Source: Rhipidocladum racemiflorum (Eukaryota > Streptophyta > Magnoliopsida > Poales > Poaceae). From it: a stretch of DNA of 64,000 nucleotides. The position numbers and the translations under genes were made by a program. The notes below the pieces were generated by a model, which was not told the origin of the DNA, made no database searches, and saw only the letters and a list, made by a program, of their open reading frames with translations. Below are positions 31,214 through 42,156 of this stretch, one piece after another. The DNA lies in the NCBI GenBank assembly GCA_036346355.1, contig JAYEVF010000047.1, positions 62,001 through 126,000 on the forward strand, in the 5' to 3' direction. Positions within the stretch are counted from its first letter, which is position 1, and the number at the start of each line of letters is the position of its first letter.

Positions 31214-32607
31214 GTGCATGAATATTTCGCATCGACTCGGACGTACTCGAAATGCTTGTCGAAATGGGATAGGGCATATATGAAGTCCATTCGGGGAGTT
31301 TGACACCAATTTTCCTTTCGTGCATCGTTTCCGTCCGGACGCAGCTTGCAGAACATCTTGCGACCCGTCGCGGAGGCATGTTTCCACACTCACTCGGACG
31401 TATTCGAAACGAATGAAGAACTGTAGCAGCAATGCATGGAAAGTCCACTCGCGTAGTTTGGCCTACATTTTCCTTCCGTGCATCGTTTTGATACGCACGC
31501 AGCTTGCAGTACCCGTTGGCACCTATCGCGGAGAAATGTTTTGCACCGACCCGGATGCAACAAAAATGCATGCCGAAATGAGCTTAGGCGCACACATGAA
31601 CGCTATTCGGGGTGTCTGCCGCAAGCTTTCTTTTTACGTGCTCGTTCTGGTACGAGCGTGACTTGTAGTACCAATTGTCGTGTAGGTTTCGCGACCGACA
31701 CGGATGAGCCCAAATGGCTTGCTAAAATGAGCTAGGCAGACATGAAGTCCATTCTGGTTGATTGACACTCAGCTTCATCTTATGCGTCGTTTTCTTCTGA
31801 AAATCCTTGCACCATAAGTACTCGTCGCGGAGGAATGTTTCACACGACTCGTAAAGATTCAATACGCATGCCGAAATGTGCTTGGGCACATATGAAGTTC
31901 ATTCGGCATGTTTGGAACAGTGTTTTGTTTTTTGCACCGTTCTAGTACGGCGTGTAGTTTACATTACCATTAGGGACCCATTGTGCATGAATGTTTCGCC
32001 GAGCGGTCGTGCTCGAAATGCTTGCTGAAACGGGCTGGGGCGCATATGAATCCCATTCGGGAGTTTGACACCGAGTTTCGTTTAGTGCATCATTTTCATT
32101 CGGACGCAGCTTGCAGTACCCCTTGTGACCCGTCGCGGGGATGTTTCGCACTCACTGGGGCGTATTCAAAATGAGTGCAGAATTGTGCTGAAACGCAGCA
32201 TGGCGAACATCGTAAGTTAATTCTGGGTGCTTGGCACTCAGTTTCGTTCGTGCATCGCTTCGATTTTTCAGCTTTGGAACTCGTCGTTGTGGAATATTTC
32301 ACGGCGACTCGGACGGATTCGAAATGCATGCCTAAATGAGTTACAACACATATGAATTGCATTCGGTGTGTTTGGCACCGGCTTCATTTCGTTCACCGTT
32401 TTCGTTTCGTGCCGCAATGTTTCATTTTGGCGTGCTAGGTTGCAGCGTGTGAGGTGCTTGCCATAATGTTCCATTTCGTGCATCATTTTTGGCGTGCGTG
32501 GTGTTTGCCACAATGTGTCATTTCGTGCATCATTTTCGTTTTGAATGGCTTCCGCTGCAGTGCCCGTTGGGACGCGTCGTGGAGGAATGTTTCAGACCTA
32601 CTCGAAC
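31214..32607 (+). repeat. ~155-bp satellite, forward orientation (block 1)
   Basis: About nine diverged monomers of ~155 bp. Each has a TTTCGTGCATCGTTTT-like start, an ACTCGGACG core, GAAATGCATGCCGAAATG and a TATGAAGTCCATTCGG-like end. Neighbouring monomers differ strongly, but the same order recurs in block 2, so they belong to a higher-order repeat. The monomer length is typical of plant centromeric satellites; centromere identity is inference. Confidence 0.88.
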
Positions 32608-35600
32608 GGTGAACGAAATGAAGCTGGGTGCCAAACACACCGAATGCAATTCATATGTGTTGTAACTCATTTAGGCATGCATTTCGAATCCGTCCGAGTC
32701 GCCGTGATATATTCCACAATGATGAGTTCCTAAGCTGAAAAATCGAGCGATGCACGAACGAAACTGAGTGCCAAACACTCAGAATTAACTTACGATGTTC
32801 GCTTGTGCGTTTCAGCACAATTCTGCACTCATTTTGAATACGTCCGAGTGAGTGCGAAAAATCCTCCCGCGACGGGTCACAAGGGGTACTGCAAGCTGCG
32901 TCCGAACGAAAACGATGCACGAAACGAAACTCGGTGTCAAACTCGCCGACTGGGCTTCATATGCGCCCCGGCCCGTTTCAGCAAGCATTTCGAGTACGAC
33001 CGACTTGAAGCGAAACATTCATGCACAATCGGTCCCTAATGGTAATGTAAACTACACGCGTACTAGAATGGTGCAAAGAACAAAACATTGTTCCAAACAT
33101 GCTGAATGAACTTCATATATGCCCAAGCACATTTCGGCATGCGTTTTGAATCTTTACGAGTAGTGTGAAACATTCCTCCGCGACGAGTACTGTATGGTGC
33201 AAGGATTTTCACAAGAAAACGACGCATAAGATGAAGCTGAGTGTCAATCAACCAGAATGGACTTCATGTCTGCCTAGCTCATTTTAGCAAGCCATTTGGG
33301 CTCATCCGTGTCGGTGCGAAACCTACACGACAAATGGTACTACAAGTCACGTTCGTACCAGAACGAGTACGAAAATAAAGGTTGCGGCAGACACCCCGAA
33401 TAGCGTTCATGTGTGCCTAAGCTCACTTCGGCATGCATTTCTGTTGCATCCGGGTCGGTGCAAAACATTTCTCCGCGATAGGTGCCAACGGGTACTGCAA
33501 GCTGCGTGCGTATCAAAACGATGCACGGAAGGAAAATGTAGGCCAAACTGCGCGAGTGGACTTTCCATGCATTGCTGCTACAGTTTTTCATTCGTTTCGA
33601 ATACGTCCGAGTGAGTGTCGAAACATCGGCTCCAAGGCGGGTCACAAGGTGTTCTGCAAGCTGCGTCTGGACAGAAAGCGATGCCGCAGAAAGGAAAATT
33701 TGTGTCAAACTCCCGAATGGACTTCATATATGCCCTATCCCATTTCGACAAGCATTTCGAGTACGTCCGAAGTCGATCTGAAATATTCATGCACGATGGG
33801 TCCCTAGTGGTACTGTAAACTATACGCGTACCAAAACGGTGCACGAAACGAATCTTCGTTCCAATCGTACCGAATGAACTTCATATTTGCCCAAGGATAT
33901 TCCGGCATGCATTTCGAGTCCGTCCGAGTTGTTGTGAAATATTTCTCCGCGATGAGCACGAACGAATACAACAAGTGGCGCCCGTCTGAAAACGTTGCAT
34001 GAGATGAAACTAAGTGCCAAACACATCGAGTGGAATTCATATGTGCTCCCACTCATTTCGGCATGCATTTTGAAAATGTCCGAGTCGGTGTCAAATATTC
34101 CACCACGACGGGTTCCCACGGGTAATAATAGCTGATTACAAACGAAACCGATGCACGAAACAGAACCAAGTGCAAAACACCCCGAAAGAACTTACGATGT
34201 TTGCTAGTGCTTTTCATCATTTGTATCGAATACATTCGAGTAGGTCTGAAACATTCCTCCACGACGCGTCCCAACGGGCACTGCAGCGGAAGCCATTCGA
34301 AAATGAAAATGATGCACGAAATGACACATTGTGGCAAACACCACGCACGCCAAAAATGATGCACGAAATGGAACATTATGTCAAGCACCTTACACGCTGC
34401 AACCTAGCACGCCAAAATGAAACATTCCGACACGAAACGAAAACGGTGAACGAAATGAAGCCGGGTGCCAAACACACCGAATGCAATTCATATGTGTTGT
34501 AACTTATTTAGGCATGCATTTCGAATCCGTCCGAGTCGCCGTGAAATATTCCACATTGACGAGTTTCTAAGCTGAAAAAATCAAAAGCGATGCACGAAAC
34601 GAAACTGAGTGCCAAACACCCAGAATTAGGTTACGATGTTCGCTTGTGCGTTTCAGCACAATTCTGCACTCATTTTGAATACGTCCGAGTGAGTGCGAAA
34701 CATCCCCGTGACGGGTCACAAGAGTACTGCAAGCTGCGTCGAGCGAAAACGATGCACGAAACGAAACTCGGTGTCAAACTCCCCGACTGGGCTTCATATG
34801 CGCCCCGGCCCGTTTCAGCAAGCATATCGAGTACGACCGGCTCAAAGCGAAACATTCATGCAAAATCGGTCCCTAATGGTAATGTAAACTACACGCGTAC
34901 TAGAATGGTGCAAAGAACAAAACATTGTTCCAAACATGCCGAATGAACTTCATATATGCCCAAGCACATTTCGGCATGCGTTTTGAATCTTTACGAGTAG
35001 TGTGAAACATTCCTCCGCGACGAGTACTGTATGGTGTAAGGATTTTCACAAGAAAACGACGCATAAGATGAAGCTGAGTGTCAATCAACCAGAATGGACT
35101 TCATGTCTGCCTAGCTCATTTTAGCAAGCCATTTGGGCTCATCCGTGTCGGTGCGAAACCTACACGGCAAATGGTACTACAAGTCACGTTCGTACCAGAA
35201 CGAGTACGAAAATAAAGGTTGCGGCAGACACCCTGAATAGCGTTCATGTGTGCCTAAGCTCACTTCGGCATGCATTTCTGTTGCATCCGGGTCGGTGCAA
35301 AACATTTCTCCGCGATAGGTGCCAACGGGTACTGCAAGCTGCGTGCGTATCAAAACGATTCACGGAAGGAAAATATAGGCCAAACTGCGCGAGTGGACTT
35401 TCCATGCATTGCTGCTACAGTTCTTCATTCGTTTCGAATACGTCCGAGTGAGTGTGGAAACATCGCTCCGCGACGGGTCGCAAGGTGTTCTGCAAGCTGC
35501 GTCCGGACGGAAACGATGCACGAAAGGAAAATTGGTGTCAAACTCCCCGAATGGACTTCATATATGCCCTATCCCATTTCGACAAGCATTTGAGTGCGTC

Positions 35601-36314
35601 CGAGTCGATCACGAAATATTCATGCACGATGGGACTCTAATGGAACTGTAAACTACACGCGTACCAAAACGGTGCACGAAACAAAACTTCGTTCCAATCG
35701 TGCCGAATGAACTTCATATTTGCCCAAGCACATTTCGGCATGCATTTCGAGTCCGTCCGAGTTGTTGTGAAACATTTCTCCGCGATGAGCACGAACAAAT
35801 ACAACAAGCGGCGCCCGTTCGAAAACGTTGCACGAGATGAAACTGAGTGCCAAACACATCGAGTGGAATTCATATGTGCTCCCACTCATTTCGGCATGCA
35901 TTTTGAATATGTCCAAGTCGGTGTCAAATGTTCCACCACGACGGGTTCCCACGGGTAATAAAAGCTGATTACAAATGAAACCGATGCACGAAACAGAACC
36001 GAGTGCCAAACACCCCGAAAGAACTTACGATGTTTGCTAGTGCTTTTCATCATTTGTATCGAATCCATTCGAGTAGGTCTGAAACATTCCTCCACGACGC
36101 GTCCCAACGGGCACTGCAGCGGAAGCCATTCGAAAATGAAAATGATGCACGAAATGACACGTTGTGGCAAACACCACGCACGCCGAAAATGATGCACGAA
36201 ATGGAACATTATGGCAAGCACCTTACACGCTGCAACCTAGCACGCCAAAATGAAACATTGCGGTACGAAACGAAAACAGTGAACGAAATGAAGCCGGGTG
36301 CCAAACACACCGAA
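32608..36314 (-). repeat. ~155-bp satellite, reverse orientation, two ~1.84-kb higher-order units (block 1)
   Basis: Reverse-orientation monomers. The marker GAACGAAATGAAG recurs at 32611, 34448 and 36281, giving higher-order units of 1837 and 1833 bp, about eleven full monomers plus two partial ones (~50 and ~80 bp). The two units are nearly identical while monomers within a unit are not. Bases 32608 to about 33794 mirror 31214-32397. Confidence 0.88.
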
Positions 36315-37183
36315 AGTTGGGAATTTTTACTTGATCAAAAGTATGCATGCCATGAATTTCCTGAGGATAAGCGAGTTAGGGCTGCTACTAGTGAGTTTAC
36401 GGATTTTGCTTCTGTTTGGTGGAGAGAGCATTGCCGTGTTCATACAAATAACATACCCACCACTTGCGAAGCCCTAAAGTTGGTTATGCGACATAGATTT
36501 GTTCCCTCCTATTATGCTAGAGATTTACTTAATACATTACAACGCTTACGCCAAGGTAAAAGTTCAGTACAAGAATATTATCAAGAATTACAAATTGGCA
36601 TGTTGCATTGTGGTTTAATTGAAAATGAGGACGCATCTATGGCCCGTTTCTTAGGTGGTTTAAATCGCGAAATCCAAGACATTCTAGATTATAAGGATTA
36701 CAATTCGATGACTCGTTTATTCCATCTTGCTTGCAAAGCTGAACGTGAAGTGCAGGGACGACAAGCGAGGGCCAAAACTAACTTTTCTGCAGGTCGTACT
36801 ACCTCATGGATGCCACACACCCCTGCTGCCCCGTCAGGTCGTACCATTTCACCAAGTCACTCCAATGACAAGACGACACCCAATTCTGCACCACGCACAT
36901 CCCTTCCGACGACACGAACCACTCAAACGCCTACAAAGAGTTCATCGTCGTCAGTTGCTTCAACAGGGTGAACCAAAGATATTCAGTGCCATCGCTGCAA
37001 GGGCTTTGGTCATGTCATGAGGGATTGTCCAAACACACGTGTGCTCATAGTTCGCGAAGACGGTGAGTACGATTCAGCAAGCGATCTTGATGAAGATACA
37101 TATGCTTTGCTCGCTGACAATGCAGAGGATGATACCAATTCCGAACTTCAAGAAGAGCACATCAGCGCGGGTGACGCCGACCA
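36315..37183 (+). pseudogene. gypsy Gag fragment fused to satellite
   Basis: Gag from SWEFLLDQKYACHEFPEDKR through the capsid block, then a stop (TGA at about 36969) that the duplicate at 62928 does not have, then the knuckle CHRCKGFGHVMRDC and an acidic linker. This is a different Gag subfamily from copies 1 and 2 (for example LHCGLIENEDAS). The left edge is a satellite junction that keeps the frame open, giving a 322-codon chimeric ORF (36003-36971). The right edge joins the leader of a minus-strand gypsy element. Confidence 0.87.
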
Positions 37184-38661
37184 GTCGGGAGGCAACCAGT
37201 CGGCTAACAGGTAGGCAACCAGTCAGGCGGCGACCAGTCGGGAGGCGACCAGTCGGAAGGTAACCAGTCGGCTAACAGATGGGCGACCGGTCAGGCGGCG
37301 ACCAGTCGGCTAACAGGAGGGCAGCCGGTCGGACGACCAAGTGGGCGACCAGTCGGCGACCAGTTGGATGAGAAGAAAGCTTCGGTCCGAACTCCTTTTT
37401 TTCTTTTTTTTTTTTTTCAACAGTTCGGGACCGACACGGAGCACAACTCGAAACGGAACACAACTCGAAACCGAACACAACTCGAAACGGAACACAACTC
37501 GAAACCGCTGTCTGACCTGGACTCCAACTAGACTAGAATTCAGCAACTCGACACGACGATGCAACCAAAAATTCAATAACGCAGTGCACTGGAAAGGAAA
37601 ATGCGAGGCTCAAATTGTTTTGGTATGGAGAGATCCAATCTGATGGCGTTTCTCTGGACTATAGGAAAGATATCAATCTACTAATCTAGGGTAAAGAATT
37701 CTCACCGAGCAACCTGGTTTGCTCTGATACCACTTGATGGCGCCGTGATGGCACTATGGGTGTCCCGATCTTTCGATGAGAAACACACGATCGATTTGTT
37801 AGAGTCGACTTTGACGATCCGACTACACCGTACGACGACGATGCGCCTTAGCAATCGCTAAACCAACTCCAGCGGGTTATTGATCTTACCGTGGGCACGA
37901 TCAACCTGAACACGAGGTTCAATTCCTGCAAGCAACCGAAGAACAAGCAAGAACAATAGGATAAGCAATCTGAAATTGCGGATAAAACTGGAAGCGAAAC
38001 AAAGTGGAGTCTTATTGACGATCTTGACAAGGTGGCTGTCCAGCACAACTCGCAGGATCAAGTTTGCACTTGGCTAAACTAATCAAATAAAACCCAAAAC
38101 CCTAAGGAGCCGATGTCTGGCTATTTATAAGAGGTAGGGCGTGGGAAACACGTCCAAAGCAGTAGGATACCAACTACAACTCTATTACAAGGCCCAAAGC
38201 CCAAGTCTTCTCGATTTGGAAAAGTGACGCCAATTGTTTTGCAGATTCCCGTTGACTCGGACGGAATTTGGGGATGGGGTCGGATCCGTTGGAAAGAGGA
38301 CGTCGAAACCTTTCCAACCAGTACTCATAGACCTCAAACACCCTTGTGGATCAAAAAGTTATGGTCGTTTGAAGTTGGTGCTGTCCGGAGGCCGAATCCG
38401 AGTTGAACTTGTGCACCGGAAGAATTGGCTTCATGCTTGACGTTTGGGAGTCCTTCTCCTTGGTTCCTAAGGACAATTAAATCATCACAAGGATTAAATA
38501 GCATTCCATTCATTAAATTATTTGTATTCAACCCGAGGAACGCATTCACCTGGTAATTGAATTGTCTAGCGCGAGCTCGAGTAATTGGCCCTTGTATGAC
38601 ATTGTTGGTTTCCATTGGGTTTGTAGGTATGGCCGTATCCATGGTAGTGATGTCCTCATCA
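37184..38661 (-). mobile_element. gypsy leader, PBS and 5' LTR, duplicate of copy 1
   Basis: Contains the minisatellite (37184-37370), T run (37396-37418), 17-bp repeat (37442-37507), PBS (37721-37732) and a 927-bp LTR (37735-38661) with TATA at 38121-38129. Followed by ATATG and the same AT-rich spacer as copy 1, so both descend from one insertion. Everything downstream of the leader (Gag, Pol) was lost at 37183/37184. Two single-base losses and one gain in the LTR relative to copy 1. Confidence 0.93.
38334..38661 (-). pseudogene. Pol C-terminal tail in LTR (duplicate)
   Basis: The same frame as 5069-5372, with indels at about 38356 and 38386 that alter its last residues. IQGPITRARARQFNYQVNAF is kept. 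Confidence 0.68.
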
Positions 38662-39618
38662 ATATGTGACAACTTTCAATTATCTAAAACATAGCAAAGG
38701 TATGGTATATTTTAATATGTTAATGTTATCCAATATTGAAAAGCTTACTTGTATTTCTACAGTATATTTAATATGTTAATGTTATCTTGCTATGGTATAT
38801 TTTAATTATGTGAATGCCTATTTTGCACTTGTATTGATATGTGACAACTTTTAATTATCTAAAACATAGCAAAGGTATAGTATATTTAATATGTTAATGT
38901 TTTTCAATATTGAAAAGCTTACTTGTATTTCTATAGCATATTTAATATGTTAATGTTATCTTCCTATGGTATATTTTAATTATGGTAGCAATATTTGTTC
39001 AAGTATGTCAAGTAGTAATATTTAGTATCACTTTTGCATCATTAAACATATTCATTGTTGGACTAATTGTTAATAAGAATTAAAATTTTTACTAAATTAT
39101 CCTTGGGTACTATTTATTATGACATTCAAATTTCCGAGTGTTATTACTCATATAATTTTTTATAAAAATTTAACAGTGTATCTATTCGTATTTATTAATT
39201 GCTGTTTTTGATTTTAGAAAAGCACTAAATGAATTCAAAAATTGTTGAAATTTCTCTCAAATGTTTTATAGATGAAATGAGATTTTAAAAGATTTTTTTA
39301 TAATTTTTTTACATTTTTTTAATATTTTTTGAAAAAATCAAGTTTGAAGACATTTTTCAACTATAACTGGTTTTCGAGAATTTCGATCGAATTTCAATAA
39401 TTTCGAAGGAATTTCGTTCAAATTTCGCGAAATTCGCTCAGCAATTTGACCAACTTTTGAATTCGTTTGACTTTCGAACCGTTCGATTTAGAGCGAATTT
39501 CGAACGATTTTCGAGCGGTTTTTACCGATTTTCGATTTTCGAATTTCGATCGGTTTTTCCAAAAACGAAAAGTGGAACCTTGGTCTCGATAGACCAGAGG
39601 CAGTCTTCTTGCAGCGAC
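38662..39618. repeat. AT-rich spacer with ~175-bp tandem duplication (duplicate)
   Basis: Matches 5373-6330; units start at 38662 and 38837. Only scattered substitutions and 1-bp indels. Confidence 0.7.
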
Positions 39619-40603
39619 TGTGACACTACGGTATGGTGTGACATTATAAAATGTGAAATTAGAGAATAAAACCTTTCGGCGTGACGATTACTCGCGTTTT
39701 TGGGCCTTATGAAGTGATGTGACACCACGGAGTGTCGTAACCTTATTTAACGTGCATGATAAGGTCAAAAACAGTATGAGATGTGGAAATAAGGTTAAAA
39801 CCAAAGGGTAAGGAGGTTAATAGCGTTTCCGGGCCGTTTCCGGGGTTTTTGGCCTTCCCGGGGGAGTTTGGGCCTAAAAGAGGGGGTTGTGGGCTTTGGT
39901 GGGTTGGAGTGGGAATCCATTTAGGATTTGGATTAGGTGTGAGGGCTGGTAAAAGGCCTCCCCCCTGCCCCTTGCGCCCCACCACCCCTTTGGGCGCCCT
40001 CCCCCTCCCTTGGCCCTAGCCGCCTCTCCCCTCCCCACCCCGTGAGCCGTGCGCACCCCCCTTGTCACCGTGCCTCCCCACCTCGCCACCCCCTCACCGC
40101 CCCCCCCATGCAACCCAAGGGTGGCCGACCCACCCCTGCACCACGTGGCTCCATCCATTGGAGCGAGGAGCTATCCGGGAGGAGTTTCGTTGGGATTTCG
40201 ATTAGTCGGGCGAAGGTATGACCATGGGATTCCTTGGGGTTGGGCTAGGTACTGTTCTAAGGGTGTTTATCATGATTTTAGATCAATTGGTGGTGCTAGA
40301 CATGAGTAGATTGGATTAGATCCAGATGTTGCCACGTTTCTGTTTTGGGACAGCATGAGCAGTCTACTTAGGGTTCAGTTTTTTGCCAATTTAGATTTGG
40401 AATTTGGTCGGCCGCCTGTTGAAGAGGTTGTAGGTAATTTAATTATATTTCATTGGACATAAAGAACGTTAAATTCCGACTAGCGGTTTGAAAGTTATGA
40501 CTGTTTTACCGAGCGTGTTAAAATCTGTGATGTGATTGGAACAGATCACGGTATTTTGTAGATTAAACAACCTTAGAATCCGAATCAGTCTTTCCCTATA
40601 ACT
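39619..40603 (+). mobile_element. TGTGACACC-family LTR fragment (duplicate)
   Basis: Duplicate of 6331-7314, including the G-quadruplex motif (39882-39913). The GC-rich stretch at about 40040-40160 differs from the first copy by several substitutions, a small patch of higher divergence than its surroundings. Confidence 0.7.
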
Positions 40604-40760
40604 AATGTCTAGACAAAATAGTAGTAAGAGTAGTTTTAGCGATCCCTTGTGCGACCTCGATGGATCTGAGAAGGTTCTCTTGCGATGAACTACGCTTAGA
40701 GTGAGCAACAATTCCCTTGGTGCGAGGAGAGTGATGCAGGGAGCCCTCGTCACCTGACAT
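40604..40760 (-). pseudogene. gypsy Gag N-terminal fragment (duplicate)
   Basis: Same ~52 codons and same junction as 7315-7471; ATG at 40758-40760. Confidence 0.85.
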
Positions 40761-41947
40761 GGGTTAGTAGAAGACAAGAAAACAAAATCAGAAGTATAAT
40801 GTTTCTATCATCTACTAGGAGGTGGTGGCAAGTCTCTCAACACTCAAGCCTATCACCAAAGCTCTTACAAGTTCTTACTTTGCAGCATGTGATGCCGGCC
40901 GTTGGCGTGGTCAAAAGTTCTCCGAAGCTTGGATAAAGCGATTGCCAAGGGGCCGAACAAAAGTACGAGGTTGGATGTGGAGCTTGGATAGGCTATATTT
41001 ATTTCCTATGCAATCTGATAATTCTAGTTATTGTAATGATAAGTAATGATCCAAACTAGAATTCACAAGCCCTAGTTGCCGATCTCAAAGATATAAGTGA
41101 ATTTGAAGGCACGCAAAGATAATGGCACTTATGCAATCAAGGAATGAGCTATAAAATATAAGTGATGCACCAAAAGCTCTATTGCGTAAGTCGTAGAGAG
41201 ACGCTAACTTATTGCTTTGAGAATGTAAAAAGGGCACAAGATTTCTCACTAATTAATAAATTGCACAATATAAAAAGTAACGAACACAAATTAGGGTTTT
41301 GCTCAATGTAGTGCGACCGGCCACAATTTTCTTTTTCTTTTCCTTTTTTTTGTTTTTGGCCTTTTGGCTCTTTCTCTTTTCTTTCTTTTGGTGACTTTCG
41401 GCCAACACTAGTATGAACAAAGTTTTGGAATCCCTAACTCGGTGTCACAAGATAATATGATATTATAACTGAAGATTATGTAATGTATCAAGTAGAGCAG
41501 CCCTAAGCAATATCAACAAGCTAGTCTCAAATAGGATCAAAGTGTTCACAAAGGATGAATTGGTTCCCAAAGGTAGGTGTACTGATGTTTTTCTTGGGCA
41601 GCAGGCTTGTTGCCTAGATTAATGTTTGAAGATCACCGAATTTGATTGGTTGATTGTGGAAGGAATTGAAGCTTATATCCTCAGCTTTCAATAGAGTGCA
41701 AGAACACAAAAATCCGAGTTTGTATGTGAAAGTTATGCTCAAAATTCCAAACTAGACAGAATTGAAGCTACGCGAAGGAAAAGAAAGATCAGCAACTAAA
41801 ACATGAACTCTAATGGATCAAAACCTAACAAAACACACTAAAATAACAGATTGAAACTAAAGGTTGAATTTTTGTGGAGTAGTTTTCAATTTAGGCCAGA
41901 AATCAAAAATTAACCTAAGGCACTGATATTCTCACCGATCAACTGAA
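40761..41947 (-). other. leader of truncated gypsy subfamily (duplicate)
   Basis: Non-coding duplicate of 7472-8658, ending at a PBS (41948-41959) of the tRNA-iMet type. Confidence 0.65.
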
Positions 41948-41963
41948 GCTCTGATACCACTTT

Positions 41964-42156
41964 TGTAACACTGGGTGTCCCGATCTTTCGATGAGAATGA
42001 TAACTTTCAATTTGGGTGGAGACGACTTTGATGATCCGACTACAACGTACAACGACGATACGCCTTAGCAATCGCTAAACCAACTCCACAGGGTTATTGA
42101 CCTTGCCGTGGGCACGATCAACCTAATCACGAAGATCAATTCCTGCAAGTAATCAG
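41964..42156 (-). mobile_element. 3' part of a gypsy LTR (duplicate)
   Basis: Duplicate of 8675-8866. It retains GGGTGTCCCGATC where the first copy has GGGTGTCGATC, so the first copy has lost two bases. Confidence 0.75.

Noticed and set aside
31214..36314. Identification as rice CentO, maize CentC or knob-180 repeat; CENP-B box
   Set aside because: Monomer length fits CentO/CentC, but the sequence does not match what I recall of either; no CENP-B-box pattern was found by eye. A database search is needed to name it.
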